Shown: positions 32,524-43,405, numbered from the stretch's first letter. The stretch is DNA of 64,000 bases from Flagellimonas aequoris (GCF_003584165.1 NZ_QXFJ01000031.1:92069-156068); one strand, 5' to 3'. Notes: generated by a model not told the origin, from the letters alone. Translations and numbers: made by a program.

Positions 32524-33864
32524 ATGTTAAAAAAAATATTTCTTTTTTTTGCGCTTCTTTTAATGGTGCCATTAACGGTTTTGGCACAAGGATATGATTT
32601 GCCTAGTGGGCAAAAGTTTGAAAAGATCAGGTTTGAACTCATCAACAACTTGATCATTATCCCCATAGAGATCAATGGCGCTGAACTAACTTTCATCTTG
32701 GACTCAGGTGTTAGTAAACCTATTCTTTTCAATCTATCCGAATCGGATTCCGTGCCCATCAACAATGTTTCAGAGGTGACCATTAGGGGATTGGGTGATG
32801 GGGAGCCCATGAAGGCCTTGAGCTCCAAAGGAAATATCTTCAGATTGGGCAATGCGAAAAACTTTTCCCAAGATCTATATGTGGTATTGGACAGGGACAT
32901 CAATCTATCCACCTCTTTGGGAATCCCCGTGCATGGCATTATGGGATATGATTTGTTCCGCGACTTTGTCGTTGAAGTAAACTATGGCTCCAAGAACATA
33001 AAATTGCATAACCCTGAACTCTATCGTCATAAGAATAGAAAGAACGACCAGACCATTCCTCTTATCGTGGATAAGAGAAAAGCTTATGTAGAGGGGACGG
33101 TTTTGATGAGGGATACCGCAAACATAAAGGTAAAATTGTTGGTGGATACCGGAAGTAGCGATGCCCTATGGCTTTTCCGTGAACCCGAACGAGGATTGGA
33201 AGTGCCGGAGAAAAATTATGAAGATCATTTAGGAAGAGGACTGAGTGGTGATATTTTTGGAAAGCGCTCAAAGATAAAAGGAGTCCGTATCGGGGATTTT
33301 GAACTCAAGGATGCCAAAGTGGCCTTTCCGTACAGGGAGTTTTTTGGAGGGTTGGAAAATTTGGGCGATCGTAACGGAAGTGTGGGAGGCGAGGTCCTTA
33401 AACGGTTCAATATGGTGTTCGATTATTCCCGTGGCCAAGTGACCCTTAAGAAAAACGGGAATTTTAGAGAACCATTTCAATACAATTTGGCCGGAATCGA
33501 ACTGCAGCACAATGGTCTTCGGTATATCGCCGAAAGTATTGCCGACAGCAATGGTATTGTGAAGGATGACGACTCTTCTTTTGGAAACGTCAAGATTTTG
33601 GTTGAAAATCGCACAAAGCTAAGCTTGGTGCCAGAAATTGTGGTGTCCAGTATTCGGGCGGGAAGTCCGGCGGCAGAGGCAGGTCTTCGTGAGGGGGATG
33701 TGATACTGGCCGTTAACGGCAAAGGGGTGCACCGATATAAGATTCAGGAAATCCTCAAAATGTTGAACGAGAAAGAAGGAAAGCGTATTCGGGTCCTGAT
33801 CGAACGGTACAACAAAGACCTATTGTTCTCCTTTGTATTGAAAAAGGTCTTTGACGACGATTAA
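32524..33864 (+). CDS. Retropepsin-like aspartyl protease with PDZ domain
   Basis: 446 residues, exported (signal peptide ending VLAQG near residue 22). Two half-sites are visible: FILDSGVSKPILF near residue 60 and LLVDTGSSDALWLF near 215. Only the second has the classical DTGS; the first reads DSGV. A PDZ domain at about 360-445 has IRAGSPAAEAGLREGDVILA. This "aspartyl protease family" plus PDZ layout is common in Bacteroidota. The target is unknown. Confidence 0.88.
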   Translation: MLKKIFLFFALLLMVPLTVLAQGYDLPSGQKFEKIRFELINNLIIIPIEINGAELTFILDSGVSKPILFNLSESDSVPINNVSEVTIRGLGDGEPMKALSSKGNIFRLGNAKNFSQDLYVVLDRDINLSTSLGIPVHGIMGYDLFRDFVVEVNYGSKNIKLHNPELYRHKNRKNDQTIPLIVDKRKAYVEGTVLMRDTANIKVKLLVDTGSSDALWLFREPERGLEVPEKNYEDHLGRGLSGDIFGKRSKIKGVRIGDFELKDAKVAFPYREFFGGLENLGDRNGSVGGEVLKRFNMVFDYSRGQVTLKKNGNFREPFQYNLAGIELQHNGLRYIAESIADSNGIVKDDDSSFGNVKILVENRTKLSLVPEIVVSSIRAGSPAAEAGLREGDVILAVNGKGVHRYKIQEILKMLNEKEGKRIRVLIERYNKDLLFSFVLKKVFDDD

Positions 33865-33898
33865 AAATAAAAAACCCCAAAAACGAATATTTTCGGGG
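33862..33898 (-). terminator. Terminator of the DUF1573 gene
   Basis: On the leftward strand a CCCCGAAAA / TTTTTGGGG stem (33875-33898) is followed by a T-rich tract (33862-33874). It lies between two convergent genes. Confidence 0.8.
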
Positions 33899-33921
33899 CT
33901 CTTCAAAATATAATTTTCTTT

Positions 33922-34314
33922 TTACTTACTGGCACCAGGTCCCTTGACTTCTCCTTTGATTTTCAAAACCTTTGTAGGGGTATCGGCATTGGATGTCACG
34001 GTAATGGCCTTTCTGATGGGGCCAACCCTGTTGGTGTCATATTTCACTTCGATCTTACCGGTTTTTCCTGGCATGATCGGTTCTTCCGGTTTTTTGGGGA
34101 TGGTACATCCGCAGCTAGATCTAACATTGCTGATTACCAAAGGTGCGGTTCCGGTATTGGTAAACTCAAATACACGGACACCGTCACTTCCCTTGTCAAT
34201 TTCACCGTAGTCGATGGTCTCACTCTTAAATTCAATTTTAGCCGTAGCTTCTTGCGCATAGATCCCTAGGGAAATAAGCCCTAAAAACAGCACGAGTACA
34301 GTTTTTTTCATCAT
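33922..34314 (-). CDS. DUF1573 domain secreted protein
   Basis: About 130 residues from the double ATG at 34314/34311, with a signal peptide ending GIYAQE near residue 22. The rest is one immunoglobulin-like DUF1573 domain: IDYGEIDKGSDGVRVFEFTN, then LVISNVRSSCGCTIPKKPEE with the characteristic Cys-Gly-Cys, and GKIEVKYDTNRVGP. Members are abundant in Bacteroidota envelopes; their function is unknown. It stands alone with its own terminator. Confidence 0.9.
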   Translation of the reverse strand: MMKKTVLVLFLGLISLGIYAQEATAKIEFKSETIDYGEIDKGSDGVRVFEFTNTGTAPLVISNVRSSCGCTIPKKPEEPIMPGKTGKIEVKYDTNRVGPIRKAITVTSNADTPTKVLKIKGEVKGPGASK

Positions 34315-34372
34315 TTTTGGTTTTTGGGTGAATTTCAAAAGTAGATGTTTTCACACCTGCATCCAAAATTCT

Positions 34373-34402
34373 TTTGTTATGTAATAACGTTACTTATTTT
34401 TG
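34373..34402 (+). promoter_or_regulatory. valS promoter
   Basis: TTTG (34373-34376), 18 bases, then TATTTTTG (34395-34402): a full match to the Bacteroidota consensus. It predicts an untranslated leader of about 105 bases before the valS ATG at 34514. Confidence 0.7.
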
Positions 34403-34513
34403 TTTCGTATTTCTGGATTGGAATCCATCCGAAGAATAGCATAAAATTAACATAGCGCTTTCCCTTCAAAAAAACCAATCCAAATCCTTATTTAACAAAA
34501 ACTATACCGAAAA

Positions 34514-37138
34514 ATGGAAATCCCATCAAAATATGAGCCCAAAAGGGTTGAAGAGCATTGGTATACCTACTGGACAAAGCACGATTATTTTAGCTCCACC
34601 CCAGATGAAAGGGAACCCTACACCATTGTGATCCCGCCACCAAACGTTACGGGAGTGCTTCATATGGGGCATATGCTCAACAATACCATTCAGGATGTCC
34701 TCATTCGTCGCGCAAGACTGTTGGGAAAAAATGCCTGTTGGGTACCCGGTACGGATCATGCCTCCATCGCCACAGAGGCCAAAGTAGTGGCAAAGTTAAA
34801 GGAGGAAGGCATTGATAAGGCAACCTTGTCCCGAGAGGATTTTTTAAAGCATGCTTGGGATTGGACCCACGAATATGGGGGAGTCATCCTTCAACAATTG
34901 AAAAAATTGGGCTGTTCCTGTGATTGGAACCGTACCAAGTTTACCATGGATGACGATATGTCCGCATCCGTGATCAAGGTTTTTGTGGATTTGTACAATA
35001 AAGGATTGATTTACAGGGGTTACCGAATGGTGAATTGGGACCCGGAGGCGAAAACAACCCTATCCGATGAAGAGGTAATTTATGAGGAAAGACAAGGTAA
35101 TCTATACTATTTGGCCTACGCCATTGAAGGTTCCGATGAAAAAGTGACGATTGCCACAACCCGCCCAGAGACCATTTTGGGAGATACTGCTATCTGCATC
35201 AACCCTAATGATGAAAGATACCACCATCTTCGTGGCAAAAAGGCCATTGTGCCCATTTGTGGTAGAGTTATCCCGATTATTGAAGATGAATATGTGGATG
35301 TGGAGTTCGGTACCGGGTGCCTTAAGGTGACGCCGGCACATGATGAGAACGATAAGAATCTGGGTGAAAAGCACGATTTGGAGGTCATCGACATCTTCAA
35401 CGAGGATGCTACCTTAAACTCCTTTGGATTGCATTACCAGGGAAAGGATCGTTTTGTGGTCCGCAAGGAAATCGCCAAGGAACTGGAAGAAAAAGGATTT
35501 TTGGTGAAAACGGAACAGCACATCAACAAGGTGGGTACTTCCGAAAGGACCAAGGCCGTTATAGAACCCAGGCTGTCCGATCAATGGTTCTTGAAGATGG
35601 AAACTTTGGCCAAACCTGCTTTGGATGCGGTTTTAAACACCGACGACATCAAGTTTTACCCCAAAAAATTCGAGAATATCTATCGTCATTGGATGGAGGG
35701 TATCCGTGATTGGAACATATCCCGTCAATTGTGGTGGGGACAGCAGATTCCGGCCTACTACTACGGGGATGGGAAGGAAGATTTTGTGGTTGCGGAAACC
35801 CCAGAGCAAGCTTTGGAATTGGCTAAATCCAAAAATCCAGCAATCCAACAATCCGATTTACGCCAAGATTCCGATGTTTTGGATACTTGGTTCTCTTCGT
35901 GGTTGTGGCCCATGAGTGTTTTTGGGGGGATCTTGGATCCTGATAACGAAGAGGTGAATTATTATTATCCGACCAGTGATTTGGTCACCGCACCCGATAT
36001 CATCTTTTTTTGGGTGGCCCGTATGATCATGTCGGGGTATGAATATCGAGGTAAACGACCTTTTGAAAATGTGTACTTTACCGGATTGGTACGTGATAAG
36101 CAACGCCGAAAGATGTCCAAACAATTGGGCAATTCTCCGGATGCATTAAAATTGATAGAGGATTTTGGTGCGGATGGTGTAAGAGTGGGGCTTTTGTTAA
36201 GTTCTTCAGCGGGGAATGATATTATGTTCGATGAAGCCCTTTGTCAACAAGGATCCAATTTTGCCAATAAGATTTGGAATGCCTTCCGATTGGTAAAAGG
36301 ATGGGAAGTTGCGGATATTTCCCAACCTGAAGCATCAAAAATTGGGATAGAATGGTACACGGCCAAGTTGAACCAAACCCTAGGGGAAATCGAGGATCAT
36401 TTTTCAAAATATCGTATTTCCGATGCCTTGATGGCCATTTATAAATTGGTTTGGGACGATTTCTGTTCGTGGCTATTGGAAATTGTGAAACCAGCGTATC
36501 AGCAACCCATTGACCAAGTCACATTCAATGCAGTGATTGAGTTGTTCGAGGAAAATCTGAAACTGTTGCACCCCTTCATGCCATTCTTGACCGAGGAAGT
36601 TTGGCAGCATATTGCCGAGCGCACTCCAGAAGAAGCACTAATTGTAGCACAATGGCCAAAAGGAGCAAAAGTGGACTCCAAACTTATAACCGACTTTGAT
36701 TTTGCCGTTGAAGTCATTTCTGGAATCCGAACCATTAGGAAGGAAAAGAACATTCCACAAAAGGATGCCTTGGAGCTATTTATGCTCAATTCGGAAGGTA
36801 TTGGAGATAATATGGACACCATTATCAAGAAGGTGGCCAATGTTTCCAAACTGGAAACCATTGATGCCGGCATGGACGGTGCTTTGAGCTTTAGGGTAAA
36901 AAGCAATGAATATTTTATTCCCATTACCGGGGCCATCGATGTGGAAGAGGAAATTAAAAAGATCAAGGAGGAACTTCAGTATACCAAAGGCTTTTTGAAA
37001 TCGGTGCAGGGCAAATTGGGCAACGAACGTTTCGTGAACAATGCCCCGGAGCAGGTGGTGGCCATCGAACGTAAAAAAGCCGCCGATGCCGAGGCCAAAA
37101 TTGAAACTTTGGAAAAAAGTTTGGCCAGTTTGCAATAG
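34514..37138 (+). CDS. valS: Valine--tRNA ligase
   Basis: 874 residues, full length. Class I signatures are [15 protein letters not shown] (HIGH region) and [12 protein letters not shown] (KMSKS). [19 protein letters not shown] and the editing-domain [12 protein letters not shown] are typical of ValS. A C-terminal coiled-coil arm (about 810-874) is present. It charges tRNA-Val. The leader of about 105 bases has no obvious regulatory fold that I can see. Confidence 0.98.
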   Translation: MEIPSKYEPKRVEEHWYTYWTKHDYFSSTPDEREPYTIVIPPPNVTGVLHMGHMLNNTIQDVLIRRARLLGKNACWVPGTDHASIATEAKVVAKLKEEGIDKATLSREDFLKHAWDWTHEYGGVILQQLKKLGCSCDWNRTKFTMDDDMSASVIKVFVDLYNKGLIYRGYRMVNWDPEAKTTLSDEEVIYEERQGNLYYLAYAIEGSDEKVTIATTRPETILGDTAICINPNDERYHHLRGKKAIVPICGRVIPIIEDEYVDVEFGTGCLKVTPAHDENDKNLGEKHDLEVIDIFNEDATLNSFGLHYQGKDRFVVRKEIAKELEEKGFLVKTEQHINKVGTSERTKAVIEPRLSDQWFLKMETLAKPALDAVLNTDDIKFYPKKFENIYRHWMEGIRDWNISRQLWWGQQIPAYYYGDGKEDFVVAETPEQALELAKSKNPAIQQSDLRQDSDVLDTWFSSWLWPMSVFGGILDPDNEEVNYYYPTSDLVTAPDIIFFWVARMIMSGYEYRGKRPFENVYFTGLVRDKQRRKMSKQLGNSPDALKLIEDFGADGVRVGLLLSSSAGNDIMFDEALCQQGSNFANKIWNAFRLVKGWEVADISQPEASKIGIEWYTAKLNQTLGEIEDHFSKYRISDALMAIYKLVWDDFCSWLLEIVKPAYQQPIDQVTFNAVIELFEENLKLLHPFMPFLTEEVWQHIAERTPEEALIVAQWPKGAKVDSKLITDFDFAVEVISGIRTIRKEKNIPQKDALELFMLNSEGIGDNMDTIIKKVANVSKLETIDAGMDGALSFRVKSNEYFIPITGAIDVEEEIKKIKEELQYTKGFLKSVQGKLGNERFVNNAPEQVVAIERKKAADAEAKIETLEKSLASLQ

Positions 37139-37170
37139 TCTTCTTTGGTTGTAAATAGTAATGATTTTTG

Positions 37171-37203
37171 AAAAGGGAAGGGGACTTCCCTTTTTCTTTT
37201 TCA
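37171..37203 (+). terminator. Terminator after valS
   Basis: A 10-bp stem AAAAGGGAAG / CTTCCCTTTT with a GGGA loop and a T-rich tail. Confidence 0.85.
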
Positions 37204-37409
37204 TAAAGTGTCAGGAAAATTTATGAGGTGGAAATTATTTTTTGAAGCACAGGGATAAGAGCAAGCTGGGAATTTCTTCCCGTATAAAAAGAAGTTCGCA
37301 GTCCATTTCGAATCTCACTTACGCAAACGATATAGCTTTATTTAAAAATTTAGAGTAAATTCATGACGCATACCCCGTACCTGCATTGGATTAACTTTAA
37401 ATTTTACAA

Positions 37410-38678
37410 ATGGAATCGTACGCAACGGCATTGTTATATGCTACACCATTTTTTCTAGGGTTGGTATTGGTAGAAGTGCTCTATGGACGTTTTGCAAAAA
37501 AGCAGATGCACAACGTTATGGATACCGTGAGCAGTCTAAGTTCTGGTCTCACCAATGTGGTCAAGGACTCATTGGGTCTGGGGATCATACTGGTCAGTTA
37601 TCCTTTTTTGTTGGAACATTTAGCGCTCATCGAGATCAAATCCACTTGGCTGGTCTGGGTAGTGGCCTTTATTGTGTTGGATTTTGCAGGGTATTGGAAC
37701 CATCGGTTGAGCCACCACATCAATTTCTTCTGGAACCAACATGTGATCCATCATAGCAGCGAAGAGTTTAATTTGGCCTGCGCCCTTCGCCAGCCCATTT
37801 CCAATCTTTTGGGGTATTACGCGCTATTGTTGATTCCGGCAGCACTTTTGGGCGTTCCCAATACGGTTATCGCCGTTTTGGCACCCATCCACCTCTTTGC
37901 CCAGTTTTGGTACCATACCCGGCATATTGGTAAAATGGGCTGGTTGGAATATGTAATCGTAACCCCATCGCAGCACAGGGTGCACCATGCCATCAATGCA
38001 GAGTATATTGATAAGAATCTAGGGCAGATTTTCTGTGTGTGGGACCGTATGTTCGGAACCTTCCAAGAGGAACTGGATGAAGTCCCACCACAATATGGAG
38101 TATTGAAACCTGCCCATACTTGGAATCCCATCATCATCAATTTTCAACATTTATGGCGATTGATGAAAGATGCCTGGAGGACCAAAAACTATTGGGACAA
38201 ACTGCGGATTTGGTTTATGCCCACGGGTTGGCGTCCCAAGGATGTAAAGGACAAGTACCCTGTAGAGATCATAGAGGATGTGTACCATTTTAAAAAATAT
38301 CAACCTGAAGCATCCACGGCCTTGAAGGCATACTCGCTGTTCCAATTGACGGTGACCACCATATTGATGCTCTTTATGTTCTACAATTACTCCGAAATCG
38401 GTTTTGATGGTCTCTTGTTGTTCGGTGCCTTTGTTTTTCTGGGGGTATATGGCTACACCACTTTAATGGACCGGGCGGGGTATGCCATTTGGATAGAAGT
38501 TTTTAGGGGCGTTGCCGGTTTGGCCTTGATTTACTGGACCAATGACTGGTTTGGAATCGATAGTTTTTGGGCCATGGGAAGTTATCTGGTGGCACTCTAT
38601 TTTGTGGTCACCATTTTTGGGGCCATTTATTTTACCTATTTTGAAAAGTCGTTGGCAACACCCGATTTGGTTTCCTAG
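37410..38678 (+). CDS. Sterol desaturase / fatty acid hydroxylase family protein
   Basis: 422 residues with several membrane helices at both ends. The three histidine clusters of the di-iron fatty-acid hydroxylase superfamily are visible: HRLSHH, HVIHHSS and HRVHHAIN. The C-terminal 120 residues add four extra hydrophobic helices not found in the shortest members. Substrates in bacteria are often unknown lipids. It ends four bases into the convergent acyl-CoA-binding protein gene. Confidence 0.9.
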   Translation: MESYATALLYATPFFLGLVLVEVLYGRFAKKQMHNVMDTVSSLSSGLTNVVKDSLGLGIILVSYPFLLEHLALIEIKSTWLVWVVAFIVLDFAGYWNHRLSHHINFFWNQHVIHHSSEEFNLACALRQPISNLLGYYALLLIPAALLGVPNTVIAVLAPIHLFAQFWYHTRHIGKMGWLEYVIVTPSQHRVHHAINAEYIDKNLGQIFCVWDRMFGTFQEELDEVPPQYGVLKPAHTWNPIIINFQHLWRLMKDAWRTKNYWDKLRIWFMPTGWRPKDVKDKYPVEIIEDVYHFKKYQPEASTALKAYSLFQLTVTTILMLFMFYNYSEIGFDGLLLFGAFVFLGVYGYTTLMDRAGYAIWIEVFRGVAGLALIYWTNDWFGIDSFWAMGSYLVALYFVVTIFGAIYFTYFEKSLATPDLVS

Positions 38679-38944
38679 CGGGATTTCAATTCTTTTTCGA
38701 CAAGCTCAATGTATTTTTTCATGGCCTGTTTTGGACCGATGTTCTTTGCTTGGAACAGAGCATTGGCCTTGAAGGCATTGATCAGAGGTGTCCTGCTTCC
38801 GGGATTGTCAAAATTCCTGTTGGCTATTTTAAAATAGGCATACAGTCTCAGTAAGAAATCAGCGGGGAGGGGTTCTGTATAGCTATTGACGTATTCAACA
38901 GCTTCATTGAACTTTTTATGTAGCTCTTCATCAATCATCGTCAT
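38675..38944 (-). CDS. Acyl-CoA-binding protein
   Basis: 89 residues, the size of the single-domain ACBP fold. LLRLYAYFKIANRNFDNPG fits helix 2, and AMKKYIELVEKEL the last helix. The usual KWDAW core is replaced here by AFKANALFQ, so acyl-CoA affinity could differ. ACBPs bind long-chain acyl-CoA. It overlaps the end of psd by 14 bases, which makes it part of the phospholipid operon. Confidence 0.85.
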   Translation of the reverse strand: MTMIDEELHKKFNEAVEYVNSYTEPLPADFLLRLYAYFKIANRNFDNPGSRTPLINAFKANALFQAKNIGPKQAMKKYIELVEKELKSR

Positions 38945-39599
38945 CGGATCTGTAGGAAGCTATACATGTTTTGGCACCGACCACTTTTTGGTTCAGCTTA
39001 ACGGTGATATTGCAGTTCAAGGGCAATAAAAGATCTACGCGTGAGCCAAACTTGATGAACCCTGCATCTTGTCCCTGTGTAACCTGTTCTCCCTCTTCGG
39101 CATAGTTGACAATGCGACGTGCCATGGCCCCGGCAATTTGCCTATATCCGATTTCCCCGAACTTGGGTGTATGGAGTATTACGGTTGTCCGTTCGTTCTC
39201 TGTGCTCGATTTTGGATGCCATGCCACCAAATATTTTCCTGGATGGTATTTGGAATAGGTTACCGTACCGCTGGCAGGATATCGGGTCACATGTACATTA
39301 ACGGGCGACATGAAGATGGAAACCTGTTTTCTTCGTTCCTTAAAATATTCGGGCTCGTCCACTTCCTCTATTACCACAACCTTACCATCAACAGGGGCCA
39401 AAATCTCATCAAAATTGGGTGTAACGGGTCTTTTTGGGTTCCTAAAGAATTGCAGGATGGCAATCAATAGAAACAGGGCAGCTATCTGTACCACATATCG
39501 GGCCCATTCCAAATCCATATAAAATTGTGAGGCCAGAATGGCAGCGACCACGATAAAAAATGTGGTAATGATTATTTTTTGACCCTCTTTATGAAACAT
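38931..39599 (-). CDS. psd: Phosphatidylserine decarboxylase, short form
   Basis: 222 residues, the short archaeal/PSD-A type. Two membrane helices lie near residues 10-50. The maturation site is a Gly-Ser in FGSRVDLLLP (about residue 187), where self-cleavage yields the pyruvoyl cofactor; the long bacterial form has LGST instead. ILAPVDGKVVVIEEV and FMSPVNVHVTR are conserved. It makes phosphatidylethanolamine. It overlaps cdsA by 11 bases and the acyl-CoA-binding protein gene by 14. Confidence 0.95.
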   Translation of the reverse strand: MFHKEGQKIIITTFFIVVAAILASQFYMDLEWARYVVQIAALFLLIAILQFFRNPKRPVTPNFDEILAPVDGKVVVIEEVDEPEYFKERRKQVSIFMSPVNVHVTRYPASGTVTYSKYHPGKYLVAWHPKSSTENERTTVILHTPKFGEIGYRQIAGAMARRIVNYAEEGEQVTQGQDAGFIKFGSRVDLLLPLNCNITVKLNQKVVGAKTCIASYRSDDDD

Positions 39600-40392
39600 A
39601 GGAGAATAAATTAAGTATCAAATAGGCAAAGGGTGCGGCGAACACCAAGCTGTCCAATCGGTCCCAAATTCCACCGTGACCGGGCAAAATGGCACCACTA
39701 TCCTTTACCCCGGCCATGCGTTTGAACTTGGATTCCAATAGATCACCCAGACTACCGGCAACCACGATCAAGGCAGCCATTGCCATCCATTGTGCCACGG
39801 TAAGTTTTGTTTCGTACCATGACAAAATATATGCGGCTACCAGTGCAAAAATAAGACCTCCGATAGAACCTTCAATGGTTTTTTTTGGAGAAACCGAAGG
39901 GAAAAGTTTTGTACGCCCGAATGCCCTTCCTACAAGATAGGCAAAAGTGTCATTGACCCAAATCAATATAAAAATGCCCATGATGAGAAATTGGGCAAAA
40001 TCTTCCTGTTTATAAGGGATCATGGTCAAAAAAATGCACCCGCCACCGATGTAGAATACGGCAATCACAAATTTTTGAAAATCGGTGAACTTTCTAGGCC
40101 GGTTAGAAAAAAGGAACATCAAGAGGGCCAAGTCGACTGTGATGGTCAGGAGCATGAGTACTGTAACGAGGTCACCGTCCTGTACCAAATAGATATACAC
40201 CCACCATAAAGCCAAATAGGCTAAAAAAATGTAGTACCCCTTAATCCGTACTATCTTTTTGAATTCATACAAACAGGCCAGTCCAAAGGCCATAAAGAGG
40301 AAGTCGAAGGCATCCGAACTCAAAAAAACAGTCCCCAAGAGAAGCACCACGTAGATGACTCCAGTGATGGAGCGTCGTAAAATTTCTCTCAT
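39589..40392 (-). CDS. cdsA: Phosphatidate cytidylyltransferase
   Basis: 267 residues with about eight membrane helices. The family signature is complete near the C-terminus: ESKFKRMAGVKDSGAILPGH followed by GGIWDRLDS. It makes CDP-diacylglycerol, the precursor of phosphatidylserine and, through Psd, of phosphatidylethanolamine. The phosphatidylserine synthase gene is not here. It overlaps psd. Confidence 0.96.
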   Translation of the reverse strand: MREILRRSITGVIYVVLLLGTVFLSSDAFDFLFMAFGLACLYEFKKIVRIKGYYIFLAYLALWWVYIYLVQDGDLVTVLMLLTITVDLALLMFLFSNRPRKFTDFQKFVIAVFYIGGGCIFLTMIPYKQEDFAQFLIMGIFILIWVNDTFAYLVGRAFGRTKLFPSVSPKKTIEGSIGGLIFALVAAYILSWYETKLTVAQWMAMAALIVVAGSLGDLLESKFKRMAGVKDSGAILPGHGGIWDRLDSLVFAAPFAYLILNLFSYVS

Positions 40393-40396
40393 GAAA

Positions 40397-41005
40397 TCAG
40401 TAGTCTTCTAGTAGTAAAAGATAGACATTTTTTGAGGCACTCCCATAAGAAAGGAAATCATCCTTGTTTTCCTGGGTAAGTTGGAAGTGTTTAAGTGTGG
40501 TAATGTTATTGGGAATATTCTTTTGGTATCGCTCCTTGATGATCTTGAGTCCCTCACTGATGGAGTCCACCAACTGACTGGTGGTCGCGAACACAATCAA
40601 GTTTGAGGGTAGCTCATCCAATTTTTTCTCCTTGATCTGATTGGAACATACCAGTATGGAACCGTTATGGGCCACCAAATGCTCGCAAGTAGTAAAAAAG
40701 ATGTCACTTTCTTGCCTGTTATCGGTAAATTTCAAATTTTCCGAGGAAAACTTGGTTTCCAATCTAGGGTCCAAAGAATAGAGTAGATGATTTTGCCAAT
40801 CGTTCTCCGAAATGATATTTTTTAATGCCTCGGATACCTCAGAAAAATCCTCGCAGTAAATAAATTTGCCTCCGTTTTTCTTGAAATAGATGGTGAATTT
40901 TTCATCCACTGGAATTTTTAGATCGGGCATATGTTCTCCACGGGTTTCCGCAGTTTCCTTGGAAACCTTTTTTCCTCCTCCAAAAAGTTTTTTAAAAACT
41001 CCCAT
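40397..41005 (-). CDS. LUD domain protein
   Basis: 202 residues. LUD_dom fold with HLVAHNGSILVCSNQIKEKK and LIVFATTSQLVDSISEGL. LUD proteins (LutB/LutC type) take part in lactate utilisation, but this one is a stand-alone domain without the iron-sulfur LutB part. It lies between ftsH (50 bases) and cdsA (4 bases), a placement that recurs in Flavobacteriia. A role in lactate use is unproven; the link to membrane-lipid genes is the more informative clue. Confidence 0.85.
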   Translation of the reverse strand: MGVFKKLFGGGKKVSKETAETRGEHMPDLKIPVDEKFTIYFKKNGGKFIYCEDFSEVSEALKNIISENDWQNHLLYSLDPRLETKFSSENLKFTDNRQESDIFFTTCEHLVAHNGSILVCSNQIKEKKLDELPSNLIVFATTSQLVDSISEGLKIIKERYQKNIPNNITTLKHFQLTQENKDDFLSYGSASKNVYLLLLEDY

Positions 41006-41055
41006 CTATTGTATCCGGTGCATTTTCAATTTGATTCTATCGAATAGACTTAATA

Positions 41056-43002
41056 TTATTTGGCAGGTTCAAGTTCTTCTTGTTTTTCAAAGGGCCTTCT
41101 ACCGAAGATTTTTTCAAGATCATCCTTAAAGATAACCTCTTTCTCCAAGAGCCTTTCTGCAAGTTCGGTGAGCTTGTCCTTATTGTCGGCCAACAATTTT
41201 ATGGCCCTTTGGTACTGCTCTTCGATCATCTTGGAAATTTCCTGATCTATTTTTTGTGCCGTTTCCTCACTGTAGGGTTTGGTAAATCCATATTCATTTT
41301 GACCCGAAGAATCGTAATAGGTAATGTTTCCAAGCTCATCGTTAAGGCCGTAAATGGTTACCATAGCCCTTGCCTGTTTGGTCACTTTTTCCAAATCGCT
41401 CAAAGCACCCGTTGAGATTCTGTCGAATATTACTTTTTCCGCGGCCCTACCACCCATGGTAGCACACATTTCGTCCAACATTTGTTCGGGGCGGACGATC
41501 AAGCGCTCTTCAGGAAGGTACCATGCTGCTCCAAGGGACTGGCCTCTGGGAACAATAGTGACCTTTACCAATGGAGCGGCGTGCTCCAACATCCAGCTTA
41601 CTGTGGCATGACCTGCCTCATGGAAGGCAATGGTCTTTTTCTCTTCTGGAGTGATGATCTTGTTCTTTTTCTCAAGTCCCCCTACGATTCTATCCACCGC
41701 ATCAAGGAAATCCTGTTTGGTCACTGCCTTTTTCTCTTTTCGGGCAGCGATCAGGGCAGCCTCGTTACACACGTTGGCAATATCGGCACCTGAGAAACCA
41801 GGGGTTTGTTTTGCCAAAAAGTCAAGATCAAGGGTTTCTGCTGTCTTTATAGGACGAAGGTGCACTTCAAAAATTTCTTTTCTTTCGTTCAGATCCGGAA
41901 GGTCCACATAAATCTGGCGGTCAAAACGACCGGCACGCATCAAGGCTTTGTCCAGTACATCGGCGCGGTTGGTGGCAGCCAATACGATTACGTTGGTATT
42001 GGTCCCGAAACCGTCCATTTCGGTCAACAATTGGTTCAGGGTGTTTTCCCTTTCATCGTTGGAACCGGTAAAGTTGTTTTTACCCCTGGCACGTCCAATG
42101 GCATCGATTTCATCAATGAAAATAATGGCAGGGGACTTGTCCTTTGCCTGTTTGAAAAGGTCACGTACCCTAGAGGCACCCACACCTACAAACATTTCAA
42201 CAAAGTCTGAACCTGAGAGGGAGAAGAAAGGCACTTTGGCCTCTCCGGCCACTGCTTTGGCCAAAAGGGTCTTACCTGTTCCTGGAGGGCCTACCAAAAG
42301 GGCTCCCTTCGGAATTTTTCCTCCAAGGGAAGTATATTTATCCGGGTTTTTCAGGAATTCCACAATTTCTTGCACCTCTTCCTTGGCACCTTCCAATCCG
42401 GCAACATCTTTAAAGGATGTGCGGGTATCCGTTTTTTCATCAAACAATTTGGCCTTTGACTTTCCAATGTTGAATATCTGGCCTCCGGCTCCTCCACCGG
42501 CGCCGCCGGACATCCTTCGCATCAAATAGATCCAAATACCTATAATCAGCGCAAATGGCAACAACGATAATAGAAGTTCGCCCAGTACATTGGATTCTGT
42601 ATCGAATTCAACAATGGTATCTAGGTTGTTTTCTTTTTTGATTTCGGTGATTTCGTTCTGGAAAATCTGTAAATCCCCATAATCCAGCACATATTGGGGG
42701 ACCAATCCACTGGAAGGGAACAATGGCTTTTTGGCCACGCCTTTGTGCACATCCTTTTTAAGGGCTTCCTCTGTAAGGTAGACCTTTGCCTGTCTTGTGT
42801 TGGTGATGATCACGATCTTGGCAATATCACCATTGCGCAAGAATTCCTGTAACTCGGAAGTCGTGGTTTTTTCAGTACTTGAAAAACTGCTTCCACCAAA
42901 AAATTGGAAACCGATGATCAAAGCGATAACCACGCCATATATCCACCACGAACTAAAACGCGGCCTCTTAGGGGGTGTATTTGAATTGTTGTCTTTTGCC
43001 AT
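41056..43002 (-). CDS. ftsH: ATP-dependent zinc metalloprotease FtsH
   Basis: 648 residues. Two membrane helices (about 16-36 and 128-148) enclose a periplasmic domain. The AAA module has Walker [17 protein letters not shown], Walker [16 protein letters not shown], and the SRH region [19 protein letters not shown]. The protease site is HEAGH. It degrades damaged membrane proteins and, in E. coli, controls lipid A synthesis. It is followed by LUD-cdsA-psd and preceded by rsfS six bases away. Confidence 0.97.
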   Translation of the reverse strand: MAKDNNSNTPPKRPRFSSWWIYGVVIALIIGFQFFGGSSFSSTEKTTTSELQEFLRNGDIAKIVIITNTRQAKVYLTEEALKKDVHKGVAKKPLFPSSGLVPQYVLDYGDLQIFQNEITEIKKENNLDTIVEFDTESNVLGELLLSLLPFALIIGIWIYLMRRMSGGAGGGAGGQIFNIGKSKAKLFDEKTDTRTSFKDVAGLEGAKEEVQEIVEFLKNPDKYTSLGGKIPKGALLVGPPGTGKTLLAKAVAGEAKVPFFSLSGSDFVEMFVGVGASRVRDLFKQAKDKSPAIIFIDEIDAIGRARGKNNFTGSNDERENTLNQLLTEMDGFGTNTNVIVLAATNRADVLDKALMRAGRFDRQIYVDLPDLNERKEIFEVHLRPIKTAETLDLDFLAKQTPGFSGADIANVCNEAALIAARKEKKAVTKQDFLDAVDRIVGGLEKKNKIITPEEKKTIAFHEAGHATVSWMLEHAAPLVKVTIVPRGQSLGAAWYLPEERLIVRPEQMLDEMCATMGGRAAEKVIFDRISTGALSDLEKVTKQARAMVTIYGLNDELGNITYYDSSGQNEYGFTKPYSEETAQKIDQEISKMIEEQYQRAIKLLADNKDKLTELAERLLEKEVIFKDDLEKIFGRRPFEKQEELEPAK

Positions 43003-43008
43003 TTTGTT

Positions 43009-43386
43009 TTAAGAATTGTAGCTGCTCTCCACCATGGTTACTTTGGCGTCACCCCAAAGTCCCTCAATGTCGTAGAATTCCCTAATGTGTTTTTGAAATA
43101 CATGCACCACAACATTTACATAGTCCATCAATACCCATTCAGCGTTCTCAGAGCCTTCAATATGCCAAGGTTTGTCGTGCAAAGCCTTGCTCACTGTTTT
43201 TTGGATAGAGGATACAATTGCGTTTACATGCGTGTTGGAAGTACCATTGCAGATGATAAAATAGTCGCAAACGGTATTTTCGATTTCCCTCAGGTCCAGT
43301 AGATTAATGTCAACTCCTTTAACGTCTTCTATCCCTTCTAAGATCAAGGCAATCAGTTCATCTGCGCTAGCTTTCGTTTTCTGCAT
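43009..43386 (-). CDS. rsfS: Ribosome silencing factor RsfS
   Basis: 125 residues. The DUF143 fold is recognisable in IENTVCDYFIICNGTSNTHV, then PWHIEGSENAEWVLMDY and VVHVFQKHIREFYDIEGLWG. RsfS binds ribosomal protein L14 and blocks subunit joining under nutrient limitation. It is first in the run to ftsH and divergent from birA. Confidence 0.96.
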   Translation of the reverse strand: MQKTKASADELIALILEGIEDVKGVDINLLDLREIENTVCDYFIICNGTSNTHVNAIVSSIQKTVSKALHDKPWHIEGSENAEWVLMDYVNVVVHVFQKHIREFYDIEGLWGDAKVTMVESSYNS

Positions 43387-43405
43387 TCAAAAATTTTAGT
43401 TTCTA

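Noticed and set aside
32524..33864. Calling this a DegP/HtrA-type serine protease because of the PDZ domain
   Set aside because: There is no trypsin-like GNSGG motif. The DTGS motif shows an aspartyl protease.
35826..35862. Short AATCCA-type repeats inside valS
   Set aside because: Looks like the start of a repeat insertion, but the protein here aligns naturally with the ValS region just before [12 protein letters not shown]. No extra residues seem to be added.
37290..37345. Possible tRNA (TTCGAATC-like arm)
   Set aside because: There is a T-arm-like string but no acceptor stem, anticodon arm or CCA end that pairs with it.
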